A stretch of 35,915 nucleotides of DNA from Thermoplasmata archaeon. GTDB taxonomy: Archaea > Thermoplasmatota > Thermoplasmata > Thermoplasmatales > Thermoplasmataceae. The notes below the pieces were generated by a model. The model was not told the origin of the DNA. It saw only the letters and a program-made list of their open reading frames with translations, and searched no databases. This document shows, one piece after another, positions 24,005 to 32,668 of the stretch; positions within the stretch are counted from its first letter, which is position 1; every line of letters begins with the position of its first letter. The position numbers were made by a program, and so were the translations under genes. The DNA lies in the NCBI GenBank assembly GCA_021817735.1, contig JAKAFX010000009.1:1-35915 (forward strand). Reading direction: 5' to 3'.

Positions 24005-24643
24005 TTAACGCCCGATCGCTGCTTTGCCTGCTTGGATGTAATCTCCGCGGCCTTCTAAAACCTCGATCCCGGCCTTCTCTCCACGTTCAAAGGCATCAAA
24101 GTTTATGTCGTAGAGCCTTCCTGAAAATCTTTTTTCAAGGGCTGAATGGACATTATGTGCATCGAACGGGATAGAAGTCATGGAAAGAGCCGCTCCAAGG
24201 AGGGCGGTGCCTGCTGCCCTCTCGCTTCCAGCTTCCCTGGCAAGGTTCTCTGCATCCATGAAGTGGATCCTTGCAGTATTGCCCGCTGACCTTGCGAGTT
24301 CACGAATATCAGGATATTCTTTTCCCCTGATGCTCAGGTAGACAGGAGTCATATGTCTTGAGTTAACGAGGACCAGAGTGTTGCTGTTAGCCTTGTCAAG
24401 CACCCTGAAAGCCTCGATGGACTCGAGCCCCAGTATCAGGTCTGCTGCCCCTGCAGGGGTTATGGGACTCCTAACATCGCCTATCCTCACTTCAACTGAG
24501 ACGGATCCTCCTCTCTGCGAAAGGCCGTGTATCTCTGACATCACTACGTTGAGCCTAGCGTCCATCGCTGATTCCGCGATCACGCTGCCCAGGGTTACTA
24601 CCCCCTGTCCACCGACTCCCGCAATTATGACGTTATATTCCAT
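24005..24643 (-). CDS. iorB: Indolepyruvate:ferredoxin oxidoreductase, beta subunit
   Basis: The gamma/beta-type subunit of the 2-oxoacid:ferredoxin oxidoreductase that oxidatively decarboxylates aryl pyruvates from aromatic amino acids, producing aryl-acetyl-CoA and reduced ferredoxin. The 212-residue protein begins with VIIAGVGGQGVVTLGSVIAE, the hallmark of the family, and continues with SEIHGLSQRGGSVSVEVRIG, which is nearly invariant in IorB. The gene is immediately downstream of iorA and overlaps its end by 11 nt, so translation is probably coupled. The length is normal. Works in the cytoplasm and needs CoA and ferredoxin. Confidence 0.94.
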   Translation of the reverse strand: MEYNVIIAGVGGQGVVTLGSVIAESAMDARLNVVMSEIHGLSQRGGSVSVEVRIGDVRSPITPAGAADLILGLESIEAFRVLDKANSNTLVLVNSRHMTPVYLSIRGKEYPDIRELARSAGNTARIHFMDAENLAREAGSERAAGTALLGAALSMTSIPFDAHNVHSALEKRFSGRLYDINFDAFERGEKAGIEVLEGRGDYIQAGKAAIGR

Positions 24644-26516
24644 TTCTGACCCCCGGGATTATTGCGTTGAAAGGGCATACCATTGGTTGTGAGCAGACCC
24701 CACAACCGTCACACAGGTCTGGATCTATAGAGATATGACCATCCTTGATGTCGATTGCAGGACAGGAGAAGTTGGTTACACAGTTCATGCAAAGACCGCA
24801 TTTCTTGGTGTCAACGACATAGACTGGCATTGTTTTGCCCTTCCTGAGTTCCCTGTCCCTTAGAATTGCACATTCTCTCCTTGCGACAACAGCAGAAACT
24901 CCCTCGGACTTCAGGGAACGCATCACTGCGGGCAGGAAGGCCTTTAGATCGTAGGGATCGACCGTCTCGACGTTCTGAACACCCGTGCTCCTGATCATTT
25001 CCTCGATGGATACTGGTTTTGCAGGGTTTCCCATCCCATCGTATGGGAGTCCCGGGTTGGTCTGCTGCCCTGTCATTGCCGTGGTCGAGTTATCCAGCAC
25101 GACCAGCATTAGCCTTGATCCATTCCTGACTGCGTTTACCAGCGCAGGCATTCCGGCATGGAAAAATGTAGAATCTCCTACAAATGCAATCACATGGCTT
25201 CCCGTAAGCTTCCCTAGGCCAGACGCTGCTCCAAGGGATCCACCCATTTCCAGAAGCACGTCCGCCATCTCAAACGGCTCATATGCGCCCAGGGAGTAGC
25301 AACCAATATCAGAAGAATATGTCACGTCCTTTATCCCGCTCATCCTGACTGCGCGCTTAACCGCATAATATGTAGCCCTGTGAGGACATCCCGGGCACAG
25401 AACCGGAGGCCGAGGCGGAACCTGCTGTACAACCATCGGAACCTCATGAACCTCCAGCTTGAGTTTAAGTGGTTCCGCCAGGGATCTCTCTATTACGTCT
25501 GCGTTGTACTCGAACTCCTCTGGGAAAGTCCTATCAAGCTTGCCGTGAAGCAGCACCGGTATACCCTCCCTCTGGGCGATCACCCTGACTTTCTGCTCTA
25601 GGTAGGGATCAAGTTCCTCCACGACGAAAATGTAGTCGTGGTTCATCAGGAAAGAGGCAATCCTCTCCTCAGGAAGCGGATTGCTCATGCCCACCTTCAG
25701 GATTTCAGCCCCTATGGAGTGCTTCCTGATGACGTCGACCAGTGAATTGTAGGCGGAACCCGAGGTGATGAACCCATATTCCCCATTACCAAACACCTCC
25801 AGCCTGTTGAGATCAGTCTGCTGGCTTATGACGCCTGCATGCTCTAATCGCACGGTAAGGGCCTTTCTTGATTTTATCGAGAAAGACGGCAGAGTGACAT
25901 GCGCCAGGTGCCCGGGAAAGCTTCCGGCCATTACTAACCTGTCTTCCTTGGGGCCCAGGACTACTGGGGCTCGCATATGGCTGACCCTTGTGGTTGTCCG
26001 GAACAGAACAGGCATCCCTAGCTTCTCTGATATTTCGAAGGCGCGGATCAGGTAGTCCTTTGCCTCCTGCGGTGTTGACGGCTCGATCATGGGCATGTGG
26101 GCAAGTTCGGCATAATGCCGGTTATCCTGCTCGTTTTGAGACGAGAACATTGAAGGATCGTCTGCGGTCATGATAACCATGCCCCCCTTCACGCCAGAAT
26201 ATGCGATGGACATCAGCGCGTCGGCAGCTACGTTCAAGCCCACGTGCTTCATAAACGCAAATGAACGGAGACCAGAAATCGCGGCTGCATATGCAACTTC
26301 CACTGCCACCTTCTCATTGACCGAAACCTCGAAATAGAAATTACCCTCCTTAGCAATTTCTGACAGCGTATCCCCGACCTCGCTTGAGGGTGTACCGGGA
26401 TACGTTGCAGCAACCCCTACTGCAGCCTCAAGAAATCCCCGGGCAATAGCCTCGTTGCCAAGGAGAAGAGCCTTCTCGCCCGGCTTGCCATTAAGCACCT
26501 GCTCGTAAATGTTCAC
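24633..26516 (-). CDS. iorA: Indolepyruvate:ferredoxin oxidoreductase, alpha subunit
   Basis: The catalytic subunit of indolepyruvate:ferredoxin oxidoreductase, 627 residues, binding thiamine diphosphate and two 4Fe-4S clusters. The N-terminal pyrimidine-binding domain has LGNEAIARGFLEAAVGVAAT and YPGTPSSEV. The TPP-binding core near residues 390-500 shows LCPGCPHRATYYAV, AFVGDSTFFHAG and VLDNSTTAMTGQQTNPG. The C-terminal ferredoxin domain has KKCGLCMNCVTNFSCPAI and DLCDGCGVCSQPMVCPFNAI, eight cysteines in total. The start is GTG at 26516. A TATA-like CATTATAAT lies at about 26546-26554. A regulator gene with a cysteine-rich end lies directly upstream on the same strand. Confidence 0.95.
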   Translation of the reverse strand: MNIYEQVLNGKPGEKALLLGNEAIARGFLEAAVGVAATYPGTPSSEVGDTLSEIAKEGNFYFEVSVNEKVAVEVAYAAAISGLRSFAFMKHVGLNVAADALMSIAYSGVKGGMVIMTADDPSMFSSQNEQDNRHYAELAHMPMIEPSTPQEAKDYLIRAFEISEKLGMPVLFRTTTRVSHMRAPVVLGPKEDRLVMAGSFPGHLAHVTLPSFSIKSRKALTVRLEHAGVISQQTDLNRLEVFGNGEYGFITSGSAYNSLVDVIRKHSIGAEILKVGMSNPLPEERIASFLMNHDYIFVVEELDPYLEQKVRVIAQREGIPVLLHGKLDRTFPEEFEYNADVIERSLAEPLKLKLEVHEVPMVVQQVPPRPPVLCPGCPHRATYYAVKRAVRMSGIKDVTYSSDIGCYSLGAYEPFEMADVLLEMGGSLGAASGLGKLTGSHVIAFVGDSTFFHAGMPALVNAVRNGSRLMLVVLDNSTTAMTGQQTNPGLPYDGMGNPAKPVSIEEMIRSTGVQNVETVDPYDLKAFLPAVMRSLKSEGVSAVVARRECAILRDRELRKGKTMPVYVVDTKKCGLCMNCVTNFSCPAIDIKDGHISIDPDLCDGCGVCSQPMVCPFNAIIPGVRNGI

Positions 26517-26602
26517 GCTTACCTGATTAATCTATTGATAGTTGCTATTATAATGATGCGCCTAAAGCCGTGATATAGGCTGTCACGCATAGCCGCAGAA
26601 TA

Positions 26603-27208
26603 TCAGATTACCGAAGTTCCTTCCTTTATTTCAAGGCTGGAGGATAGTCTGCTGGGGCATTCCCTAACATCACAGGTATTGCAGACTACTTGGTCCGATT
26701 CAGGGTCAGGGGTGGTGACCCGCATCTTCTCCATTCCTTGCACTGCAGATAGTTGTTCCAAAACCACCTCTGGAAGGGGCCTGATAAAGATGATCCTTAT
26801 CCCCTGTTCTTTTTTCCCGATGTTCTTTCCCGCTACTTCAACTGCGTTGCATAGATATGGGCCAAGTACGTCGATGGACTTCTTCAGGACCGTGGAGAAG
26901 CACCCCATCCTTGGAGTAATCCAGATCACCTGGTTCCCAACGAGCGGGGATAGCTCACCCCTGTCAAGGGCAGGACTGAGAGATCCCATGATCATCTTGA
27001 TTTCCCTGTTTTCCTCAATGGACCTAACGGTCTCGTAGACGGTTCTCCTGTTAACGTTGAAAGCCTTTGCAATTTCGCTGACAGAAATCTCCATGTCAGC
27101 AGCATAGAACTTGCCATTCCTCACAGCTATGCCACGGCTGTAAAGACCCTCAAGGATCTTCAGCCTAACCGGATAGTCCCTGTAGTATTCCTCCAGTATT
27201 AGCAGCAT
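26603..27208 (-). CDS. HTH transcriptional regulator with C-terminal cysteine motif
   Basis: A 201-residue regulator. Residues about 40-75 form a helix-turn-helix (SEIAKAFNVNRRTVYETVRS). The middle region, from ELSPLVGNQVIWITPRMGCF through VEVAGKNIGKKEQGIRIIFI, is an alpha/beta sensor domain of unknown type. The end reads VVCNTCDVRECPSRL, a CxxCxxxxxC-P cluster suited to binding metal or an Fe-S centre, so redox or metal sensing is plausible. The ORF track begins at TTG 27214, but ATG 27208 is 28 nt from the TATA box and is preferred. A 19-bp perfect palindrome abuts the TATA box, suggesting self-regulation. The iorAB operon follows about 90 bp downstream and is a natural second target. Confidence 0.8.
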   Translation of the reverse strand: MLLILEEYYRDYPVRLKILEGLYSRGIAVRNGKFYAADMEISVSEIAKAFNVNRRTVYETVRSIEENREIKMIMGSLSPALDRGELSPLVGNQVIWITPRMGCFSTVLKKSIDVLGPYLCNAVEVAGKNIGKKEQGIRIIFIRPLPEVVLEQLSAVQGMEKMRVTTPDPESDQVVCNTCDVRECPSRLSSSLEIKEGTSVI

Positions 27209-27230
27209 TGTCAATACTCCGAAGTAAAAA

Positions 27231-27239
27231 GCCTATATA
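27231..27239 (-). promoter_or_regulatory. TATA box of the cysteine-motif regulator
   Basis: On the minus strand it reads TTATATAGG, about 28 nt before the ATG at 27208, and directly follows the 19-bp palindrome. Confidence 0.6.
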
Positions 27240-27258
27240 ACTATGACACTGTCATAGT
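27240..27258. promoter_or_regulatory. 19-bp perfect inverted repeat, probable operator
   Basis: ACTATGACACTGTCATAGT has 9-bp arms around a central base. It sits at the BRE position just upstream of the regulator's TATA box and overlaps the last codons and stop of the M61 gene. A dimeric HTH protein bound here would block TBP/TFB, so autorepression is likely. Confidence 0.7.
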
Positions 27259-29003
27259 CCAAGCACCTTGTTCCGGGTTCTGACCTGGACTTCAGGGGCA
27301 TCGATGATCTCCCTCAATCCAATCTCAGGCCCGACATCGCCAAGTTCTGGTACTGCGGCAGTTTGCAGGAAACCTTTCCTGAAGAAAGTTACCGTAATGC
27401 CCGTATCGCCGTAGAAAGGGGAGGTATCGAGTAATATGGAATGATCCTCGAATGGTTTGAAAGTGAACTGTTCGCCCATGCGCACTCCATTTATTGCCAC
27501 AATCTCGTCACCTGCGTTAATGCCTGATTCAAAGCCCGGATAGGTCTCCAGTATCCCTTGAACCAGATACTTTTCGCCGTCCTTCCTGATTATGATGCCT
27601 GCTGTCTTCCTTGGTTTCGCATCTGGCTTTGAGTGTTCCAGCCTCAATCCAGCTTTAGCGAATTCGAGCGAGAGATCTGGTTCTTCATGTCCCTTAATAT
27701 ATCTTCTGAAGAAATCCGAATAGTCTTGTCCGGTGATTTCCTTCAGTAGTGCTAGAATATCCTTCTCGGTGAACCCTCTACCGTCTTTTCTGAATTTCTC
27801 GGCAAGCAGGTGAAAGAGATCATCTATGCTCCTTCCTCCCCTCGTCTGGTCGGATATCTGGATACTCATGATCAGGCCAATGAGCTCTCCCTTGGTGTAG
27901 TAAGACACATAGGTATTGTAGTCATCCGGTGATGGTTTGTAAAACCTGATCCACGAGTCAAAAGATGATTCGCCGAGTGAGGTTGTCCACGCGCCAGGCT
28001 CGAGCGCCATGTCATTCACTATGACCGAGATCTCCCTGTAAAAATGGTCCTTGGTCATCAGACCGGCCCTCATAACGGCAAGTGCTCCAAACAGCTGCGT
28101 GATTCCTTCGCAGAACCAGAGCCAGTTTGTATAATTCTCCTCCCTATAATTGAATGGCCCAAGTTCCACGGGCCTTATTCTCTTGACGTTCCATGAGTGG
28201 AAATACTCATGGGATATTGTTTCGAGGAACTGCCTGTAATATTTTTCATCTCTGAACAGTGTTCCCCCAAATATCACTGCACAGGAATTCAGATGTTCAA
28301 GCCCTCCAAAGCCTGTTCCGTTGTTCACAAGATGGATGATGAACTGGTACTTCCTGTACAGCGGCTGCCCCATCACCTTTGCATGTGCCTCCACTATCTT
28401 CGCAAAATCAGATTTAAGCGTCTCTTCATCGCAGTTGCAGGTGCCATCAATTATTATCTCATGGTCTTTGCCTGCAGCCTTGAATTCAAGTATTCTGTGG
28501 TTACCTATCTCTATGGGCGAGTCAACAAGGAGATCATAGTTTATTGCCCTGTACCTGGCATCAGCAATCCTTTCAAGGGTGGTCGATACCCGCCAGTTCT
28601 CGATCGGGGTTATCTGTAGCTCTACAGCCTGGTCCTTGTATCCCTCAATATACATGAAGACACTGGTTCCGGTAATGAAGATATGATGAGAGTCCACATG
28701 GCTGGTCCTGACCGTAAGATCCGCTGCGTATACCTCATAGTTGACAGAAATGGAGCTCAGTCCCCTGGTATTTACTTTCCATGTGCTCTTGTCTTTTTTT
28801 GTGAACTCAACAGGAAATCCTTCCATGGTCCTGGCCCCGAACCGACGCACGTTCTTTGCAAAGTCACGAACTAGATACGACCCTGGGGTCCATGCGGGCA
28901 TAGTGAATAGGAGAAACTCCTCAGAAAACTCTTCAAGGACAATGCTCAGGGAGATAACCTGAGTTGCAGGGTTAGGCACCCGGAGAGAATAAGTTATCTT
29001 CAT
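27252..29003 (-). CDS. M61 family glycyl aminopeptidase-like metallopeptidase with PDZ domain
   Basis: A zinc aminopeptidase of 583 residues. An N-terminal beta domain (about 1-180) is followed by the catalytic domain with TISHEYFHSWNVKRIRP (HExxH near residue 264) and NWLWFCEGITQLFG, which carries the third ligand Glu. This is the typical M61 arrangement. The C-terminal PDZ domain (about 470-550) reads YLVQGILETYPGFESGINAG then DEIVAINGVRMG. No signal peptide is seen, so it is probably cytoplasmic and acts on peptides released by larger proteases. ATG 29003 has an AT-rich promoter CTAAATCAATAA about 23 nt upstream. The stop overlaps the operator palindrome of the downstream regulator. Confidence 0.92.
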   Translation of the reverse strand: MKITYSLRVPNPATQVISLSIVLEEFSEEFLLFTMPAWTPGSYLVRDFAKNVRRFGARTMEGFPVEFTKKDKSTWKVNTRGLSSISVNYEVYAADLTVRTSHVDSHHIFITGTSVFMYIEGYKDQAVELQITPIENWRVSTTLERIADARYRAINYDLLVDSPIEIGNHRILEFKAAGKDHEIIIDGTCNCDEETLKSDFAKIVEAHAKVMGQPLYRKYQFIIHLVNNGTGFGGLEHLNSCAVIFGGTLFRDEKYYRQFLETISHEYFHSWNVKRIRPVELGPFNYREENYTNWLWFCEGITQLFGALAVMRAGLMTKDHFYREISVIVNDMALEPGAWTTSLGESSFDSWIRFYKPSPDDYNTYVSYYTKGELIGLIMSIQISDQTRGGRSIDDLFHLLAEKFRKDGRGFTEKDILALLKEITGQDYSDFFRRYIKGHEEPDLSLEFAKAGLRLEHSKPDAKPRKTAGIIIRKDGEKYLVQGILETYPGFESGINAGDEIVAINGVRMGEQFTFKPFEDHSILLDTSPFYGDTGITVTFFRKGFLQTAAVPELGDVGPEIGLREIIDAPEVQVRTRNKVLGL

Positions 29004-29207
29004 CTCATGTGGTGATCACCCTTATTGATTTAGATTCTCCCACGACCGCAGCTGGAAAATAGGATAGCTGGATCTATGATTTTTTCCTAGATATCCAGTG
29101 CGGACAGGAATTCTGCATTCGCAGATTTTAGAATGAAGGGGGATTGCCGACCCTGCCTGTGCTTTCCCGATTCATGAGGGAATGCTAAATTTGACCTAAT
29201 CTTACAA

Positions 29208-29220
29208 AATATTTTATATC
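29208..29220 (+). promoter_or_regulatory. TATA region of the leader ORF-nucleotidyltransferase transcript
   Basis: AATATTTTATATC is centred about 31 nt upstream of the leader ORF ATG at 29247 and about 86 nt upstream of the main ATG at 29302. Confidence 0.55.
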
Positions 29221-29246
29221 ATCTTTGGGTTAGTTTAGGGAACACC

Positions 29247-29300
29247 ATGACTGTGGTTTTCCCTTCTTACTTGGTGGTTGGCTTGCCTGGGGTGAGATGA
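29247..29300 (+). CDS. Possible 17-residue leader peptide preceding the nucleotidyltransferase-fold gene
   Basis: Too short for the ORF track. ATG 29247 lies where transcription should begin, and the frame reads MTVVFPSYLVVGLPGVR before TGA at 29298-29300. One nucleotide separates the stop from the ATG of the next gene. The leader's last codons contain the GGGGTGAG ribosome-binding sequence of that gene. It looks like a leaderless leader ORF coupled to the downstream start. The function, if any, is unknown. Confidence 0.4.
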   Translation: MTVVFPSYLVVGLPGVR

Positions 29301-29301
29301 C

Positions 29302-29961
29302 ATGCAGACTGTGGTCTTAGCCAAGCCGGGGGAAGTTCACGAGAGTGTGCGCCTGGCAAAAATTGATGATGCATTGAAGTTCTCTTCTCTTCTGAAAACC
29401 CCCGCTGTGCTGTTCGCAGGTGTAACAGGTTCTGTATCATATGTGCCCCGTGAGGAGGATGATGTGGATATGTTCATCATCTCACAGGAGAACCAGTTGT
29501 GGAGATGCATGTTCAGGGCATACCTTGCAAGATTCCTTGCCAGGACCAAAGAAGTGTGCCTATCACTAAACATGGATGTTGGCTATGCGAAATCGATGTT
29601 CGCTTCCATGAATGATCCCCTGAAAGCATCCGATTCCGTACATGTGATTCCAGTTATCGGGGCGGATCTCTATGGTAGCCTTCTTGGCAGTTCAGGCTTC
29701 ATATCAGAACGATATCCAGAAAAAGCTAACGCAGGTACCATCCCGGATAAGTTCCTGAGAACTGGGTTGTTTGGCATGGCGCTCGAGGCCGGGGCTTTCC
29801 TTGTTTTGGCTCCTGTCGTGCTGATGAAAGCGATGATTGTCAACTGGAAAAGAGCGCATACCGATCCGGTGATGACGTATCGCTTGGTTCTCGGTAGGCA
29901 CTGCCTGTACTTTGACAACCTGAGGTACAGAGCCATACGGGAGCAGTACTATGGTGAATGA
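29302..29961 (+). CDS. Nucleotidyltransferase-fold protein with C-terminal membrane segment
   Basis: A 219-residue protein with an MNT-like nucleotidyltransferase signature: TGSVSYVPREEDDVDMF, where Gly-Ser (residues 43-44) and Asp54-x-Asp56 correspond to the nucleotide and metal positions. The next part, ENQLWRCMFRAYLARFLART, resembles membrane-associated relatives found near glycosyltransferases and methyltransferases in bacteria and archaea. A hydrophobic stretch at about residues 152-180 (LEAGAFLVLAPVVLMKAMIV) should anchor it. The substrate is unknown. It is preceded by a promoter with a leader ORF and a Shine-Dalgarno, and it converges on an MFS gene. Activity is inferred from the motif; the acceptor could be a lipid or glycan. 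Confidence 0.7.
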   Translation: MQTVVLAKPGEVHESVRLAKIDDALKFSSLLKTPAVLFAGVTGSVSYVPREEDDVDMFIISQENQLWRCMFRAYLARFLARTKEVCLSLNMDVGYAKSMFASMNDPLKASDSVHVIPVIGADLYGSLLGSSGFISERYPEKANAGTIPDKFLRTGLFGMALEAGAFLVLAPVVLMKAMIVNWKRAHTDPVMTYRLVLGRHCLYFDNLRYRAIREQYYGE

Positions 29962-29990
29962 ACCCGTCAAATGAAGTTAGGTGAACAAGC

Positions 29991-31307
29991 CTATTCCTGG
30001 AGTTTCATTGCAGTTTTACTGTCCCTTGGCCTCCCGTCGAGCCCCCTCAGGCCCTTCATGGAGCCGAATATCATGGCAGAAGTTGCCATCAGGATTCCCG
30101 TCAGTAGGAATGTACTTGAAACCCCGATTACGGATATCAACACCGCCCCTGTGGCGATGGCAGGTGGCCCGCCTATAAAGCTCAGAACACCATCGATGGC
30201 GAAATACCTGCCGCGCATGCCTGAAGGTACAAGGTTCTGCGCGGAAGTGAGCCAGACATTTCCGGAAAAACCGGCGAAGATCCCTATGGAAAGGCCCAAT
30301 ATGATTGCTTCCGGGACATATGGTAAGGCCCCCATTAAAAGCAGGCTAAGTCCAACTGCAAGCCCATACATGAAAACCCATATTTTTCCGGCATGGGCCA
30401 GAGGGTGAATATATCCAGGTAGGAGGGAGCCGGCGACGTCACCCACTGCATACACCGCAAGAACCGTTCCGTATACAAGGGAGTCTGCATGAAGTGAGGC
30501 TGCCACGTATATGACCATGTAAGAAAATGATAGGGAGAAGAAGAAATTAAAGAACGTTGCAGAAATGGTCAGCTCCCAGAGGCCTCTTTCGCTGAGAAGC
30601 CAATGTAGGCCCTCTTTGAGTTCCATGCCCATGTTTCTCCCAGGTCTTTGCTGTCCTTCGCGCCCGGAAATTTTTCCCCCAACTGACGGGAATATCAGGA
30701 ATGCAGCAGTCACCGCGGAGACTGCAAACACCGCAGCGCTACCTGCTACTGCTGCCGCTACCCCAACCGCTATTATCAGCCCTCCAGCCATTGCGTTCGC
30801 AATGGATCCGACTGTGGATGAAATGGCCCGGTTCATCCCGTTTGCTCTTGGAAGAGCGTTTGGTTCCACAATGTCAGGAAGGATTGAACTTGAAGCTGAC
30901 CTGAAAAGTTCCAGGCCGATAGACCAGACTGCTGCCGCAGCCATGAGCACGTATAAGTTGAAACCGTAGAATACGGAGAACCAGGCAAGAATGCCCAGTG
31001 AGACCGCTCCCAGTACCATGGACACAACGACCAGGAAGGCTCTATTGAGCCTGTCCACCAATGCACCTGCCGGCAGAGCGCCTGCAGTTGCTGCCAGTGA
31101 CTCCACCAGGGCCACGATGCCAACAGCGATGGCGGAATGTGTGGAAGAGAATACATACCATGCCACGCACACCGCAGCCGTGTTATATCCTAGTCTTGAG
31201 AGGCTGCTGGATCCAAAGAAGCCGTACAGTGGTTTCTTCCCAGATGGAAAAGATTCCTTGCCGTCACCGGCTCCAGGAACTAAGTCATTCATTGAAATGC
31301 CATCCAT
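29991..31307 (-). CDS. MFS transporter with 12 transmembrane segments (DHA3/MFS_3 type)
   Basis: A 438-residue transporter. The N-terminal YGFFGSSSLSRLGYNTAAVC and loop LPAGALVDRLNRAFLVVVSM (a motif A variant, GALVDRLNR) resemble the enterobactin-exporter/macrolide-type MFS_3 group. The second half carries AGSLLPGYIHPLAHAGKIWV and SAQNLVPSGMRGRYFAIDG. About 12 hydrophobic segments are seen. ATG 31307 has a clear GGAGG Shine-Dalgarno 6 nt upstream, so this mRNA has a leader. The substrate is unknown. Its position inside a glycosyltransferase/methyltransferase cluster suggests export of a cluster product or of a lipid, which is inference only. Confidence 0.87.
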   Translation of the reverse strand: MDGISMNDLVPGAGDGKESFPSGKKPLYGFFGSSSLSRLGYNTAAVCVAWYVFSSTHSAIAVGIVALVESLAATAGALPAGALVDRLNRAFLVVVSMVLGAVSLGILAWFSVFYGFNLYVLMAAAAVWSIGLELFRSASSSILPDIVEPNALPRANGMNRAISSTVGSIANAMAGGLIIAVGVAAAVAGSAAVFAVSAVTAAFLIFPSVGGKISGREGQQRPGRNMGMELKEGLHWLLSERGLWELTISATFFNFFFSLSFSYMVIYVAASLHADSLVYGTVLAVYAVGDVAGSLLPGYIHPLAHAGKIWVFMYGLAVGLSLLLMGALPYVPEAIILGLSIGIFAGFSGNVWLTSAQNLVPSGMRGRYFAIDGVLSFIGGPPAIATGAVLISVIGVSSTFLLTGILMATSAMIFGSMKGLRGLDGRPRDSKTAMKLQE

Positions 31308-31667
31308 CCGTTCCTCCGGAATAAGAGACAGGGTTCATAAAGCGTTTCAAAAAGCTTCCAGAATGTCTGCAGATGTTCAGTGGAAACCCCCAAGCAGGTT
31401 GTTCCCTTTCCATAGACCCTCCTTCAGCATTACCAGACACCCGGGCATGGAAGCAGGAGATGTCCCGGGATCATAACCTCCTTCAAAACAGGGGATAGCC
31501 GCTTCCATGATTTCTTTGGCCTGTGGTGGTAAACCCAAGGGCGGCACCCCGGGGTGAATTACCCGACATGGCCTGAGAGGAAAAAGCAGGCTCATGTTGC
31601 CGTGGCTCAACGTGGCTTGATTTGGATTGTGCCACTGCAGCAGCTGTTAGAGGTCCATTGAAGTATG
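31308..31667. other. Intergenic region without an assigned gene
   Basis: A 360-bp spacer between the GT2 gene and the MFS gene on the minus strand. Frames 31377-31610 (77 codons, TTG start) and the downstream end of 31483-31854 are open, but neither is recognisable and the second overlaps GT2 in another frame. The MFS leader and Shine-Dalgarno are at the left end. A weak TATA-like CTTTTTGAA lies near 31353. Confidence 0.4.
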
Positions 31668-32591
31668 CTAAACCGATCTGTAGAGCCCGTCCATCATTCC
31701 CCTGAGCTGGCAGAAAAGTAATCTGGTCCTTTCTTTGCCACCTCGTGCAAGGTATGCTGCCGTGTTTGGAAGGGCGACGCGTGGAAAATGTGCCATTGCG
31801 TGCACTCTGAAGTTCTTCATTCCGGGATGCACTCTGGACATTATTCCGAACCACTCTCTGGTCTCGCGCATCACCCTTTCCGGATCCGCAAGTTGATGCT
31901 GCGTCCAGTATCCAAAACTACCTGGGAGTTCAACGTCGTGGAATGTAAAGGATCCAGTGTTCGCAACGGCCTTCCATCCTGCCATCTTGAGGCGGTAGCA
32001 GAAGAATGCACTGCTGTTGACCTCCAGGGATTCATCAAAGCCACCAATCTCGATTGCTGCAGCTGTCCTGACAATGGATGCGTTGGGAAGTGCGTCTGTG
32101 TCCAGAAGCGTGTTTTCTTTCTTAGGATCCCGTGGCAGGTTCCTTCCGACAAGCTGGAATCCCCATTGCCCTCTCCTGAATGGTGTTGCATAGACCCATA
32201 CAAGTTCCGGATCATCCCTGTAAAGGACTGCGGGCATCACTGCACCAATCTGGGGATCATTCCTTATTGTATCATAGGGAATCTGTAGGGTATTCCCTGT
32301 CACCACGTTGTCGTCGTCGATGAAGTACGAGAATTCGCCTGTGGACATGCTCAGTGCTATGTTCTTCGCCTTGCTGATGAATATCCTCTTCGAAAAATGG
32401 ACATAATCGATCGGGAGATCGGGGAAGTCCTTCCTGCACTGGCCGTCCTCCCTGTCTGAATCGTCTACTATTATGATCTGCCCTACTATTCCGCCGGAGG
32501 AATCCCTGACACTTGAGAGAAGATTCCGAAGCATCTGCTTGCGGTTGTGGGTGACAATGATTATTGACATTCCTGGGTTTGTGTCGGTCAT
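31668..32591 (-). CDS. Family 2 glycosyltransferase
   Basis: A 307-residue GT-A fold enzyme that transfers a sugar from a nucleotide-sugar donor. MSIIIVTHNRKQMLRNLLSS and IIIVDDSDRED form the nucleotide-binding start, and ISKAKNIALSMSTGEFSYFI then DDDNVV gives the DxD-type metal site. A later ALPNASIVRTAAAIEIGGFD matches the acceptor-side motif of GT2 proteins. No membrane segment is evident, so it is probably peripheral to the inner face of the membrane. The ORF track begins at TTG 32657. ATG 32591 starts just before the first GT2 strand and is preferred, though a 22-residue longer form cannot be excluded. Divergent from a methyltransferase gene. Confidence 0.88.
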   Translation of the reverse strand: MTDTNPGMSIIIVTHNRKQMLRNLLSSVRDSSGGIVGQIIIVDDSDREDGQCRKDFPDLPIDYVHFSKRIFISKAKNIALSMSTGEFSYFIDDDNVVTGNTLQIPYDTIRNDPQIGAVMPAVLYRDDPELVWVYATPFRRGQWGFQLVGRNLPRDPKKENTLLDTDALPNASIVRTAAAIEIGGFDESLEVNSSAFFCYRLKMAGWKAVANTGSFTFHDVELPGSFGYWTQHQLADPERVMRETREWFGIMSRVHPGMKNFRVHAMAHFPRVALPNTAAYLARGGKERTRLLFCQLRGMMDGLYRSV

Positions 32592-32657
32592 TTCATGTCC
32601 TGATCTCGTTCCCTTGCCAACATATGCGAATTTGATTAGATTAATCCTTCCTGACAA

Positions 32658-32668
32658 TGGTTAAATCC
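32658..32668. promoter_or_regulatory. Divergent promoter element between GT2 and methyltransferase genes
   Basis: GGTTAAATCCC lies with its centre 26 nt before TTG 32690, fitting a leaderless start for the methyltransferase. Its reverse reading GGGATTTAACC could also serve the GT2 gene. Confidence 0.45.

Noticed and set aside
29011-29020. GGTGATCACC palindrome near the M61 start
   Set aside because: Perfect 10-bp palindromes are expected dozens of times in 36 kb.
31788-32288. 166-codon plus-strand ORF
   Set aside because: Antisense to the glycosyltransferase, with high Cys/His content typical of shadow frames.
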